A stretch of DNA of 64,000 bases from NCBI RefSeq assembly GCF_019665765.1, contig NZ_CP081150.1, positions 1,240,001 to 1,304,000 on the forward strand, given 5' to 3'. Below are positions 1 through 8,996 of the stretch, piece after piece (within the stretch, counting starts at the first letter, position 1; each line of letters starts with the position of its first letter). Position numbers and translations under genes: made by a program. The notes beneath the pieces were generated by a model that searched no databases, was not told the DNA's origin, and worked only from the letters and a program-made list of their open reading frames with translations. Source of the DNA: Deefgea tanakiae. Its GTDB lineage: Bacteria > Pseudomonadota > Gammaproteobacteria > Burkholderiales > Chitinibacteraceae.

Positions 1-1
1 T

Positions 2-283
2 ATCCAAGCCAGTGGCAATAGCTCGGTGATTCGGATTAAAAACCCAACGCCATTTCATCTGTCATTTTCTAATATTGAGGTGAGTGCCGATGGTGTGACT
101 TACACCCACCCAGGCGGTGGCATGGTCGAGCCCTTTGCCGAAAAAAACTTTGATTTACCTCAGTTGAAAAAACCGTTGGCCAGTAGCACTGCCAAAATCA
201 ATTTGAGCTTAATTAATGATTATGGTGGTGACCATAAATTAACCATGGGTCACGACGCTGTACCGGTGGATGCCGAGCAATAG
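2..283 (+). CDS. Fimbrial periplasmic chaperone, C-terminal end (partial)
   Basis: The reading frame is open from the window edge, so only the last 93 codons are seen; the gene starts outside the window. The first visible residues, around VIRIKNPTPFHLSFSN, match the C-terminal immunoglobulin-like domain of PapD/FimC chaperones, where a K-N-P-T/S-P motif precedes a beta strand. These periplasmic proteins cap pilin subunits by donor-strand complementation and hand them to an outer-membrane usher. The next gene, in the same direction, is a fimbrial adhesin/pilin, so this is probably the end of a chaperone-usher operon whose other genes lie to the left. Identification is from the motif and the neighbour only. 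Confidence 0.8.
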   Translation: MQASGNSSVIRIKNPTPFHLSFSNIEVSADGVTYTHPGGGMVEPFAEKNFDLPQLKKPLASSTAKINLSLINDYGGDHKLTMGHDAVPVDAEQ

Positions 284-454
284 AAACGTAGAAGTACAAT
301 CAATCTAGCAGCTAAAAATAATAAATGTCATTTTTTAGCTGGTTTTTTGTTTGTCTTATTGTGAATTTAATTTGGCTGAATTTAAGATGATTGCAATACG
401 ATGGACGATTAATATACATTCTTCTGTTTTATTTTTTTTGATAGGAAACACTTT

Positions 455-1405
455 ATGTTTTTAAAAAAGTCATTGATTGGTGTGTGCCTGATTTTCTATT
501 CAGCATTTGGATATTGTGATTTTCTATGTTCTGGACATACAGTAAGTGTTAAATTACCACCTGTTCTATACCCGGGAGTTACCTATTCCCTTGGTGATCT
601 TTTTTCATGCAGGAATACTAATGATCTTTATGGCAGTTATATATATCCAGAGCAACGCACAACATCTGACTTATACATAAACCCATCGTTCAAAGCGGCG
701 GGTGTAGCCATTGGGTATTATAGGTTGAGCGATTGGACGGAAAATAACGTTATTAGTAATCATAACCCTCCCATAGCAAATATTTTTTGGTATGGAGAAG
801 CCCATGCCTTGTTCGATGACTTTCAAATTACCATGCCAAAATCGATAAAACCATTTTCCCTAAAGGCAGGTGAAAATTTAGTACGGCTTAAACTTGTGGC
901 TAAACAAAGCGATTTCCGCTATCCTAACCATCCTTCACACTATTATATTGGGGATTTAAATTCTTTTGAAGTATATATTAATGCTCAATCAGATTCAAAA
1001 GGTGTCTCTTGTGATTATAGTAAAAGCAATGTAGCAGTGAAACTTCCTGCGGTAAATAAATCTACCTTTAGCAAAATTGGCGTTGTTGCAGCTAATACTC
1101 AATTTAATTTAGGCTATTCGTGCAGTGATGCGGTTATTTCATCGGTGCAGCTCGATGGTACGGCGGATGTTACGGCTGGCAACACGGTGTTGGCCTCTCA
1201 AACGGGCACTGGCTATGCAAGCGGCGTGGGGATTCAGTTTGTTGATGATAAAGGGGCGGTTATCGAGCTAGGTAAACCTTACCCTTTTAGCTCTAGTAGT
1301 TTAATTGCAAATAAAAAATTTTCCGCCCGCTATTACCAAACCCAATCGGCCGTAACACCTGGTCTGGTCAAAGGGACTGCCACTGTGACCTATACCTTTC
1401 AGTAA
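455..1405 (+). CDS. Fimbrial tip adhesin / pilin-domain protein
   Basis: 316 residues with a classical signal peptide (hydrophobic stretch after FLKKS, cleavage near residue 21). Residues about 22-175 form a variable, cysteine-containing domain with no family I recognise. Residues about 185-316 look like a type-1 pilin domain: a Cys pair (CDYS and YSCSD), a GIQFVDDKG segment, and a final beta strand GTATVTYTFQ used for chaperone binding. A variable N-terminal lectin-like half plus C-terminal pilin domain is the layout of tip adhesins (FimH, MrkD type). It follows the chaperone gene by about 170 bases, starts after GGAAAC, and is followed by a strong terminator, so it is probably the last gene of the fimbrial operon. 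The ligand is unknown. Confidence 0.8.
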   Translation: MFLKKSLIGVCLIFYSAFGYCDFLCSGHTVSVKLPPVLYPGVTYSLGDLFSCRNTNDLYGSYIYPEQRTTSDLYINPSFKAAGVAIGYYRLSDWTENNVISNHNPPIANIFWYGEAHALFDDFQITMPKSIKPFSLKAGENLVRLKLVAKQSDFRYPNHPSHYYIGDLNSFEVYINAQSDSKGVSCDYSKSNVAVKLPAVNKSTFSKIGVVAANTQFNLGYSCSDAVISSVQLDGTADVTAGNTVLASQTGTGYASGVGIQFVDDKGAVIELGKPYPFSSSSLIANKKFSARYYQTQSAVTPGLVKGTATVTYTFQ

Positions 1406-1435
1406 TCAGCCTAAAGTACACAAAAGTCCACAACT

Positions 1436-1474
1436 GCACGTAGATCATCATTCTGGTCTACGTGCTTTTTTTAT
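1436..1474 (+). terminator. Rho-independent terminator of the fimbrial operon
   Basis: A perfect 9-base stem (GCACGTAGA at 1436-1444 with TCTACGTGC at 1457-1465) closes a 12-base loop and is followed by a run of seven T. It begins 30 bases after the adhesin stop codon, which supports the adhesin as the last gene of its operon. Confidence 0.85.
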
Positions 1475-2249
1475 TCCTCGTCCTTTGCGCTAAACTTCAT
1501 CACGGGCTTTTTTCCTGCTCAAGCTAGATCGTATTGCGACAAACTGGCTCAAGCTATCGCTATCCGCAGTGATGCATACGCTGGTCGCGGCAAGCCCATT
1601 CTCTGCTAGCCCTACACATCTTTTGCCCATGGGGGCGATATTTTCTGTGCGCGCGACGGCATTCTGAATGTGTCATCGTTATGACTTCAATGGTATTTTT
1701 TCGCTTAAGCTTGACTGCAAAAGTCTTTCTCTTTTGCCGCTGCGTCTCGCTAGACGCTAATGTACCGCACGCAGTCGGGGTTGTTTTTATGCAAATCAAT
1801 GCAAGTTGTGGGCAAAAAATACCCAATGTTTAGGCAATGATCAGATTTGGGGTTGATGTTGAATTGATCTGCAAAAAACGATTACACCCCATCCCAACTT
1901 TCCCCCGTCAAGGGGGAAGTAGCGATTTCAGCTCATTCCCAAGCATATCAACACCAAACCTGAGCATCATCAATTTTAATGTGTTGGTGAGTTGGTGGGG
2001 ATGGTGCTGCTGATTTTTCAGCAATCCCGGATGATTATTCTCTGCTCAATGCTGAGCAGTAGACTAGCGTATGGCAGAGTAAAAAGAGGGGCTTGAAAGG
2101 ACTGTGGACTAGAGGGTCGCCAGCAGGAATGGCGAAAAATTCAGCCGGTTGAGTGCAATAGAATGAATTAAACCAACCATTAAATCTATTCACAACACCG
2201 GCTGATGGTATGCGATGGCAGTATGAAGCGAGGATGCGTAATAATGAGA
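1475..2249. other. Gene-poor gap with a REP-like palindrome
   Basis: About 775 bases without a convincing gene. An 88-codon frame on the minus strand (1560-1826) has low-complexity, Arg/Cys-rich composition and no ribosome site, so I do not call it. A G/C palindrome, TTCCCCC at 1900-1906 with GGGGGAA at 1912-1918, resembles the C-run/G-run REP-type elements found between genes in many proteobacteria. Confidence 0.4.
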
Positions 2250-2735
2250 TTAATTGTATGAAATATGATAAAGCGTATGCGATTTATCTTTCTCAGTTTG
2301 GCTGATGTTCAGTTTGCCAATTTTTAGGCTGGGATCAATTTTTCCGGCAAAAATACGCTTGCCGTGGTGCCCCAATAGCACGGCATAATAATCAGATTCT
2401 TTTGGGGTGCTATTTTTTTTGCTGATTGTTGCTGCTGGTAATGTGACCCGATTGCTTTCAAGGTACATGCTGGCTATTTTGCCAGAAAAGCAGCTTTCAT
2501 TAGCAGCTTCGCCAAATAGCGCAGCATATTCGCCCGCATCCAATGTCATTGCCGGCAGTGTAATTGCTAAATTAGCTTCTTGCCTTGGGCTATTCCAGCG
2601 TATTGAGCATGAATCATGAGTGATTTCACCATGGATATCCATTCCGTCTTGCGCATATAAATTTAATGACGCTAAGCTAAGTACTAGCGCAGCATATGGA
2701 TAGAAAATAAATTGATTAATCTGTTTGTGGTTCAT
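2250..2735 (-). CDS. Secreted fimbrial-like protein of unknown function
   Basis: 161 residues with a signal peptide (hydrophobic core YPYAALVLSLASLNLYA, cleavage near residue 28). The mature part starts with DIHGEITHDSCSIRW and carries a second Cys at about residue 81, as in pilin-like immunoglobulin folds where a disulfide links the first strand to the core. It ends with HTLYHISYN, an alternating pattern like the terminal beta strand of pilins. Against a structural pilin call, it stands alone, reads opposite to the fimbrial genes, and lacks the usual glycine-rich N-terminal strand. It may be an anomalous pilin, a fimbrial anchor, or an unrelated small periplasmic protein. The function is not established. 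Confidence 0.55.
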   Translation of the reverse strand: MNHKQINQFIFYPYAALVLSLASLNLYAQDGMDIHGEITHDSCSIRWNSPRQEANLAITLPAMTLDAGEYAALFGEAANESCFSGKIASMYLESNRVTLPAATISKKNSTPKESDYYAVLLGHHGKRIFAGKIDPSLKIGKLNISQTEKDKSHTLYHISYN

Positions 2736-3038
2736 TTTAATTTCACCGTAATAGTCGTTAATGTTTCTGTTGTATGTAGGGTTAAAATGGCCTTAGTAAA
2801 CAGGCCAACAATAATTGATAATTTAATCTATTGGGGGCATCTTGTGTCTGGAATGATAATAAGGTGAAGATTGAGATAAAAATATTGTATTGAAATGCAA
2901 TTTACGCGAGATGGGGCGGGATTGTTGTTATCGATACTGGCAGCGCAGATGAGGGTTACAATAGACTGTGCAGAAGCTGGATTTGGATGCTAGCCAATGA
3001 GCTTGATTGGCTAGCATGTAGATATTATTCGTTCTGTG
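2736..3038. other. Intergenic stretch, no gene seen
   Basis: About 300 AT-rich bases between two minus-strand genes. No open frame with a plausible ribosome site was seen. The end nearest the EAL gene holds the perfect hairpin listed separately; the end nearest 2735 should hold the promoter of the small secreted protein, but I see no clear -35/-10 pair. Confidence 0.4.
2988..3016 (-). terminator. Perfect 11-base hairpin after the EAL gene
   Basis: TGCTAGCCAAT (2988-2998) pairs perfectly with ATTGGCTAGCA (3006-3016) around a 7-base loop, 22 bases past the stop codon of the EAL gene on the minus strand. There is no T-run after it, so it may be a 3'-end stabilising hairpin rather than an intrinsic terminator. 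Confidence 0.5.
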
Positions 3039-4463
3039 TCATACCCTGGGCATGAAGCTTACTTCGTATGCGCTGCTGTGGTCTTTTGTGATGTGTTTGA
3101 TGAGTTGATCAATTGGCATCGGTCTTTCGAAAAAGTAACCCTGAAAAATATACAACCCTAAATTTTGTAATTCGCTGAGTTGGTGAATACTTTCAACGCC
3201 TTCTCCGATGATGTGCTTGCCATTTTCAAGGGCATAATTATACAGCGGTTGAAGAATAGCGCGGTTGTATTCCGACCGGATAACTTCTTTATCAATCTTA
3301 ATAATATCAATGGGTAGCTTCAATAAGCGATCCAAATTGCTTAATTTAGAACCGTAATCATCCAGGATGATTTTCAGCCCTTCGTCCTTGAGTTGGTTGA
3401 TGTTGTTTAGGATGTGGCCATTGATTCTGTGGTCATTTTGTTCGATGATTTCAACGCCGATATGCGCGTTATTCTTTAGTCTGCGCTGACATTCGATGAG
3501 GCCCTCAACAATGGTGTCGTCTTTCAAATCAAGTAGGCTGACGTTAATGGTTAATAAAAAATTTTTGGCATTTGCGGTGTTAATTGCGCCAATGTTTCTT
3601 TGCAATAGCGAAATAACGTGTTTGGTTAATTCTGGGCCAATATTTGTATCATAGGCCCATGTAATAAAATTTTCTGTTTTAAATAATTGCCCATTCTTCT
3701 TGGTGATTCTCAATAGCGACTCGGCCCCAAAGAATGTACCACTTTGAATGTCGACAATAGGCTGATAATGTAAAATCATTCTGTTTTCACGAATAATTTT
3801 GTTTAACCTTAATTTGTTAATGACACGACTTTTGTTAATGGCACTTGCCAAATTACAAATCATCTTGGTTAGCAATAGGCAAAATATGAAAATACTGCTT
3901 AGGTACAGCATGAACCCAGCTGGGTTGATGGTGTAATTGAGGCTGAAAGAAGTAGGCGAATTATTATCAGTCTCATTGTGATATTTGAACGTAAATGCGG
4001 ACAGCAAACCAGCAAAAGAGCTGCTTGCGAGCTCATCTTCGATGTGATCTTTTAAATACTCGACCGTGGCTACAGGCTGACCCTCGGTGTATATTTTCTG
4101 TGTAACTATCTTATTGCTGTATTGATTGACAATGCCAGATAAAGGTTTGTTATCAATCTTGACGTTGTTGTTTTCAATCGACGTCGAGCATTCGATCACG
4201 TTATTGCTGCCAACAATGTTGATCGATTTAATTTCTGGTGTCGTACTTTCAAATAAAGAATAATGCTCTTTATGTGCATTATTGCATCGCGCGCCTTGGT
4301 GTGCATTGAGCTGATTGTTAATGAACTTGGTGGTACTTGAGAACAAAGTGTTGATGTCGTTGACATTGTGGTTCAATAATGACAAATCGATGGCTAAGCA
4401 GATCACCATACTCATTGTATTTAGCACCATTGTGTGAGTTATGGGTGTATTTTTTGGGGTCAT
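3039..4463 (-). CDS. Membrane c-di-GMP phosphodiesterase, CSS-like sensor plus EAL domain
   Basis: 474 residues. Two membrane segments (about 10-32 and 183-203) enclose a periplasmic region, and a cytoplasmic EAL domain fills about 225-465. EAL domains hydrolyse c-di-GMP to pGpG. Key positions are present: ESLLR for the EAL motif, the Asn of TINVS, the Glu of VEIIE, the Asp pair of LDDYGS, the Lys of IKIDK, EGVES and QGYFF. Activity is therefore expected, although the loop-6 DDFG motif is altered to DDYG. The periplasmic part has two Cys (ARCNN and ECSTS) spaced as in CSS-domain phosphodiesterases, where a disulfide controls activity, but the CSS triplet itself reads CST. The start overlaps the upstream regulator stop by ATGA, so translation is coupled. 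Confidence 0.85.
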   Translation of the reverse strand: MTPKNTPITHTMVLNTMSMVICLAIDLSLLNHNVNDINTLFSSTTKFINNQLNAHQGARCNNAHKEHYSLFESTTPEIKSINIVGSNNVIECSTSIENNNVKIDNKPLSGIVNQYSNKIVTQKIYTEGQPVATVEYLKDHIEDELASSSFAGLLSAFTFKYHNETDNNSPTSFSLNYTINPAGFMLYLSSIFIFCLLLTKMICNLASAINKSRVINKLRLNKIIRENRMILHYQPIVDIQSGTFFGAESLLRITKKNGQLFKTENFITWAYDTNIGPELTKHVISLLQRNIGAINTANAKNFLLTINVSLLDLKDDTIVEGLIECQRRLKNNAHIGVEIIEQNDHRINGHILNNINQLKDEGLKIILDDYGSKLSNLDRLLKLPIDIIKIDKEVIRSEYNRAILQPLYNYALENGKHIIGEGVESIHQLSELQNLGLYIFQGYFFERPMPIDQLIKHITKDHSSAYEVSFMPRV

Positions 4464-5083
4464 GGGTTAAATCCATTAGGTAAGTTTTTGTTTACTTTAA
4501 TTAGTTTTCCATTTTCGACTATGATGTAGTCGCCTTGTTTTAGAGCAAATATGATTTTCTGTACTAGGCTTTTCGAGAGGTTTGTTCTTTCTGCGGTATA
4601 GGCAATTAATTTTATATCCGCTCGGATGTTGTCATTGAGTTTTATAAGTTCTTCAATGGCATATTTAACTTGAATGTATGATTCTGCGTCGATGAAGTGT
4701 TGTGAGCGCATTTCATACATTGAAGTCGAATAGGCCATTACTTCTAAAGTGGCCTTCCATAAATCATGTTGCTCGCACATCTTTTCCCAGGATTCAAAAT
4801 CTATTTTGTAGCCATAGAAAAATGGCACTGAATAATACAGATTGGATCTTCCTCTGTAATACTCTAATAGCCCAATGATCTCTGGGGGGGCTAAGTCATA
4901 TAAAATTACATTGTTTTGCATAATCGTAATTTCTCCCCCTGTAATGAAATAGATATTTTTGCTGTTGGATGGCTCTGGTTTGTAATTTCGTATGTATTGT
5001 GGCTTTATTTGATTTTGGATAATGGCATCTTTTATTCTTTCATATGCCCGTTCTGGTTTGTTGTGTTCAATAAGTATGCTCAT
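4460..5083 (-). CDS. IprA-like winged-helix transcriptional regulator (cyclic-nucleotide-binding fold)
   Basis: 207 residues. The N-terminal part (about 45-125) has the spaced beta-strand/glycine pattern of a degenerate cNMP-binding jelly roll (YFITGGEITIM, APPEIIGLLEYY). The last 60 residues form a winged helix: TNLSKSLVQKIIFALKQG followed by a strand pair and KNLP. This size and ending fit the IprA/YaiV-type Crp-like regulators of enterobacteria. No cAMP-binding Arg signature is visible, so a ligand cannot be assigned. It is co-transcribed and translationally coupled to the EAL phosphodiesterase just downstream, and a paralogue with the same ending sits at 9389-10000. A role in fimbrial or biofilm control is inferred from the neighbours only. 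Confidence 0.65.
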   Translation of the reverse strand: MSILIEHNKPERAYERIKDAIIQNQIKPQYIRNYKPEPSNSKNIYFITGGEITIMQNNVILYDLAPPEIIGLLEYYRGRSNLYYSVPFFYGYKIDFESWEKMCEQHDLWKATLEVMAYSTSMYEMRSQHFIDAESYIQVKYAIEELIKLNDNIRADIKLIAYTAERTNLSKSLVQKIIFALKQGDYIIVENGKLIKVNKNLPNGFNP

Positions 5084-5724
5084 CGCTTTACACTGTGTAT
5101 TGTCATTTGCATAAATATAATCGATAGCCTCATCACTCTGCTTGCCGTGGATATAAATGTACCTTCTGTAGTAAAAATACTCTGAAGAAGGGTATTTATT
5201 TAGATAATTGATATTTTTATCGACTCTAAAGTCGACTTTTATCTCAACAGCTTGGCGATGTTTGTGCCTTGTACGGTATGAGTAAATTTTCAGTCTTGGA
5301 TGGTAGGGGCGGGGCGGGGCTAAGCAGCTCTACTTTCTGAGCTGCTTGATTGCGAACTTATGCGTGGATGCACAATGTGTGACTTTACTTGTGAAGTGCT
5401 GCAGGGAAGGTTAGAGCGATTAATCGCAGCTGTATTTGATGCTGCAGGCTTACTTATCCACCACGGCTTGAAGGATAAATATGCGTTGAAAAACGCTATT
5501 CAGTCAGCTCGGTGTTGTTGAGCCGATCTAAAGATAAAGGTTTGGCCTTTTTTCAATGTTGATCTTTATATCTAGCAATTAGGGCGGCGGGAGCAAAAGC
5601 AGAGTTGCGGCACCTACATTCGTCAATGTCCAGCAGTGCCGCATTTGGCATCAAGCCTTTCATTCAACATCATTGTATGTGCCGCTGAACGCCTTTTCGT
5701 GCTCAAAACACTGGCTCGTTATGA
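5084..5724. other. Gene-poor gap with a hairpin and a possible small reading frame
   Basis: About 640 bases. AAGCAGCTC (5322-5330) pairs with GAGCTGCTT (5339-5347) in a perfect 9-base hairpin. An open frame of 53 codons runs from ATG 5360 (alternative ATG 5375) to TGA 5519-5521 on the plus strand; its product has a helical middle (LERLIAAVFDAAGLL) but no ribosome site precedes it, so I leave it uncalled. Nothing else recognisable was seen. Confidence 0.35.
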
Positions 5725-7266
5725 TTAATCGTTGGCTTTGTTATAGTACGGACGGCAGCCCAGATCGCTGGCCGGATCACTAAGTTCATTAAACTGTATG
5801 GCTTTTAACATCGTAGTCGCTTTTGCAAACTGCCAGCTATCACTGCTTGTGCGATCGGCTGGGAAATCGTCATAGTTATTTTCTTTATTCAGAATAAAGC
5901 TCTTCATTTTGAATTCATCAGGTGCATAAGGATTGAAATATTGATAGATATCGCCAGGGCTTCCTGATCTTGAATGAGACCATTGGCGGCAAAGTGGTCG
6001 ATATGGCATTTTTTCGGCGCTGCCGCGCGGAAAATAAATGTTGTCCACTAAACCAGTTAAGTATCTTGGTCTACTTTCGCCGCGGTAACTACCATTCGCA
6101 TCAAATTCCTTGTAGTAAACAGTCGCAAAAAAGGGGTAACTCCGTCCACGTAACGGAGAGTCTATGCCGCCTGTACCGCCTCCACCACTGACATACATCA
6201 GATCAAGCTTGGGCGAGATTGGGTCTTGCAAACTACTTCTGAGGGTGTAGTTGGTGTTGGCGGCGTTTTGTTTTTTGAACAAGCCCCAGTCGATGCCGTA
6301 ATCAATTTCACCGGCCAGTGGATTATTACTTTTCAAAACGTGTTTTAGAATTCGTGGGGTTCCGGTCAGATTAATTTGATGTGTTTCACTATACCCCCCT
6401 TTGAATTGAAAAAAAGGGCCGGTATTGTCTACTCCAGCTGAAATGCCAACGGAAAATCCAGAGGTGTCCAGCGTTGTAATCATGGCATTCTGACTACTCT
6501 GCGGGAACATCGCGGTTGCGTTATTTTGTTGGGTGAGCCTGAGTGAGTTTGTTAACCAGCTAGGGCAGGAATTGGTTTCTACGCAGGATTTAATCTTTTC
6601 TGAATCATAGTAGTTATCAAATTTTGTAATGGGACCAAAACCCCAGTGCATATTTAAGGTACTAAAGCTATTGGCAGATCCCGTAGAGCTTGTACCGATG
6701 TTTTGGTTGTCTTGCATAAAGCCGGCACCACTACTATTTATCCATAAGTAAATTTGTTCCTTGTCGTAAGAATCTTTATAGATAAAAGCAGCCCATCGCA
6801 CTGTATGATCTGCCATTTTTGACACGCCGTAATAGTTAGCTAATTCATTTTGGCTAAAATGCAGATTGCCAAAGCGTCCATAAGTGCAAACTCGGTCATC
6901 TAAATCCTGATCCGACATTGTTTCGCCATTTATTTCAGCGGCTAATTTTGCTTGTGTGCGCAACGATTGACATAGGCCAATTGGATCTCTATTGCTGAAA
7001 CTAACTCCGCTATTGCTACCGCGTGATTTGAGTAATGTTGTTGTGCCAGAGATCAGATCGCCTGGCGCTACTTGTGCGGGTGGCATGTTATCTGAGCTGG
7101 GGGCAGCAACTTGTGCAGAACCAGTCGTTTGCAAGCTTGGTGGGGGGGCTGCTGTCTTTGTTTGGTCGGGTGCAGTTTCTCCACCACCACAACCTGAAAG
7201 GATCATCGTTGTGGTCGCGATTGTATATATTGATAAAGCGAGTGGTGGTGTTTTAGATGAAGTCAT
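5725..7266 (-). CDS. Large putative lipoprotein, paralogue of the next upstream exported protein
   Basis: 513 residues with a lipoprotein signal: hydrophobic stretch ending LSGC, acylated Cys near residue 26, then a Pro/Ala/Gln-rich linker to about residue 75. The folded part shares landmarks with the protein encoded just upstream (7347-8432): LCQSLR versus FCDALR, a following Cys-Thr, IYLWINSSGAGF versus LYVFITSSQGF, and a Gly-rich strand segment ending GGYSETHQI versus IGYSHSTTRI. That Gly/Ser strand segment, followed by a C-terminal part with paired aromatic residues, recalls the pre-stem and rim of leukocidin-type beta-pore-forming proteins, but the likeness is weak. No family can be named firmly. 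The gene follows its paralogue by 80 bases, probably in one operon. Confidence 0.65.
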   Translation of the reverse strand: MTSSKTPPLALSIYTIATTTMILSGCGGGETAPDQTKTAAPPPSLQTTGSAQVAAPSSDNMPPAQVAPGDLISGTTTLLKSRGSNSGVSFSNRDPIGLCQSLRTQAKLAAEINGETMSDQDLDDRVCTYGRFGNLHFSQNELANYYGVSKMADHTVRWAAFIYKDSYDKEQIYLWINSSGAGFMQDNQNIGTSSTGSANSFSTLNMHWGFGPITKFDNYYDSEKIKSCVETNSCPSWLTNSLRLTQQNNATAMFPQSSQNAMITTLDTSGFSVGISAGVDNTGPFFQFKGGYSETHQINLTGTPRILKHVLKSNNPLAGEIDYGIDWGLFKKQNAANTNYTLRSSLQDPISPKLDLMYVSGGGGTGGIDSPLRGRSYPFFATVYYKEFDANGSYRGESRPRYLTGLVDNIYFPRGSAEKMPYRPLCRQWSHSRSGSPGDIYQYFNPYAPDEFKMKSFILNKENNYDDFPADRTSSDSWQFAKATTMLKAIQFNELSDPASDLGCRPYYNKAND

Positions 7267-7346
7267 TTTTATATCAGCTTTATGATATTAATCTGTGAGA
7301 GATTTAATTTTGGAGTGCGCAGAATCATTTAAAATATTTCTGTTAA

Positions 7347-8432
7347 TCACTCAATATTTAAAACAAGGCCAGAATCGTTATCTGGAGTGGTTGTGATGCT
7401 CAGCTCAGTCACATCTTCGACTTTGTTGTTATACAGTTCACGATAAGTAGAGGTGTCACAGTTCCACCACATCGCTCCGCCACCAAATGGGCTAGATACG
7501 GCGGTGCAGCGTTTGTATTTTTCTGCCTGCATGAGTTGTGCGCCGGTTCGAATTACGACAGGGAAATTGTTATGTAATTTTTCGTCGATGCCTTCGATTA
7601 CGTAAATTGTAGAAAGATCTGGGGTCCAGTTTCCTGTAAGCACTTTACTGACCGCACCGGCACCTTTTCCTGTTTGAATTACAGAAGATACGGCACCTAA
7701 AAGTGGGGCTCCAATTGAAGGGGTCAAGCGCGTAACTAGGTAGCGCTTGTTATCGATGCTCTCAAAGAAGTTTTGTGTACGATCATAGTCGCCATTACTT
7801 GATATGCGTGTTGTGCTGTGGGAGTAACCGATATCTATTTGTGCATTTAAACCATTTCCTGATACGTTAACGCTGCCACCAACTGACGCCGTTGCTGCGC
7901 TTGAGGTTGTAACGCTGCTGTCTTGTGGGGGGGCTTTAACGTAACTCAGTGTGCTGGCGTATGGCCCAACATACGTTTTGGTGAATGCTGACATCAAGTT
8001 GTATGCCCCGTAATATGACCCTGTTGTTATTCCTGGTTCTGCTTTTGCTTTTGGGGGGAAGCCTGAAGTACTGAAGCCTTGTGATGAGGTGATAAAAACA
8101 TATAAGTTGCTTTCATTTTTTCGGCTGGTGGGCACACGGATCGCCGCAATATGATAATTAATGTCATATCTACCGTTTCTTTGAACAATTCTATTGGTAA
8201 ATGTGCAGGCTGAATTTTGTAACGCTTTAATTTGTGTTTCGGTTAATATTTTTGCTTCTGCTTTAGCTGCGGCTAATGCACTTGTTCTAATCTCTTGGCG
8301 TAGCGCATCGCAAAAAGAATCTGCGCCGGTACCATTAAAGATTTGTGGTTTTATTTCAAAGGTGGCGGCAGTTGCAGACGTGCCTGGACAAATAGCAGGT
8401 ATTAATAGAAGCAAATAATTAAGTATTTTCAT
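7347..8432 (-). CDS. Exported protein of unknown function, paralogue of the following lipoprotein
   Basis: 361 residues with a signal peptide (hydrophobic LLLLIPAICPGTSATAA, cleavage near residue 23) and no lipobox. The mature protein begins with a region holding FCDALR and SACTF cysteines, then LYVFITSSQGF, an alternating Gly/Ser strand segment (SVGGSVNVSGNGLNAQIDIG), and a C-terminal part with WWNCDT. These landmarks recur in the same order in the 513-residue lipoprotein downstream, so the two probably arose by duplication, one then gaining a lipid anchor and linker. The Gly/Ser segment could be an amphipathic beta hairpin of a pore-forming protein, but this is a guess. There is no obvious secretion system nearby. 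Confidence 0.6.
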   Translation of the reverse strand: MKILNYLLLLIPAICPGTSATAATFEIKPQIFNGTGADSFCDALRQEIRTSALAAAKAEAKILTETQIKALQNSACTFTNRIVQRNGRYDINYHIAAIRVPTSRKNESNLYVFITSSQGFSTSGFPPKAKAEPGITTGSYYGAYNLMSAFTKTYVGPYASTLSYVKAPPQDSSVTTSSAATASVGGSVNVSGNGLNAQIDIGYSHSTTRISSNGDYDRTQNFFESIDNKRYLVTRLTPSIGAPLLGAVSSVIQTGKGAGAVSKVLTGNWTPDLSTIYVIEGIDEKLHNNFPVVIRTGAQLMQAEKYKRCTAVSSPFGGGAMWWNCDTSTYRELYNNKVEDVTELSITTTPDNDSGLVLNIE

Positions 8433-8996
8433 ATTGAATTCTTTGATGGTTTTTGTAGTGATGGCGGTTTTCGATTAGTGTAGCTTACAAACCCGCTTGT
8501 TTATTGCCCTAATAATATTCCCGTCCGCATTACTGTGTGTGTAATGGGTATTATTATTTTTTGATGAGTATTTTTGTTTGGCTCAGGTTCGGGCGAGCAC
8601 ATATTGATGGGCCGAAAATACGTGGCAGTGGTTGGGTCAATATCCATCTTGTGCACAAGCGGACTTTTTGCTGCGGCAGCTTGCGATTTCTATTCCGATG
8701 CGCCAGCTCACATTAATGGTCTGGTGCACTGGTCTAGGGTGGTAGGGTTAGATGTTCGCTGTGTCGTGCGCCTCGGATTAATATCTTAATGTGCTTCAGT
8801 TCTTGGTGTGAAGTAGCCGAATCTGGCGTTATCGTTTTCATCATTATTGAATGAGCAGCCTATTCAGTAGTAGGTTTGGGCACCGTCATGCACATAATAA
8901 AATTACTATGAAAGTGCTATTTGTATCGGCCTAGGCTGTCAAAATAAATTTATCCATATACTTGCGCTCATTGTTAATTAGATGAGGAGCGAAATT
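8433..8996. other. Gap of about 560 bases, no firm gene
   Basis: A frame at 8574-8789 (plus) includes a signal-peptide-like stretch after MGRKY, but its composition and lack of a ribosome site make it doubtful. The promoter for the exported-protein pair should lie near 8440-8530 on the minus strand. No riboswitch or repeat was recognised. Confidence 0.35.

Noticed and set aside
1560-1826. 88-codon minus-strand frame
   Set aside because: Arg/Cys/His-rich composition, no ribosome site, no family likeness.
5360-5521. 53-codon frame with helical middle
   Set aside because: No ribosome site before either ATG; kept only as a note in the gap entry.
8574-8789. 71-codon frame with signal-peptide-like stretch
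   Set aside because: Non-ATG start without ribosome site; odd C-terminal composition.
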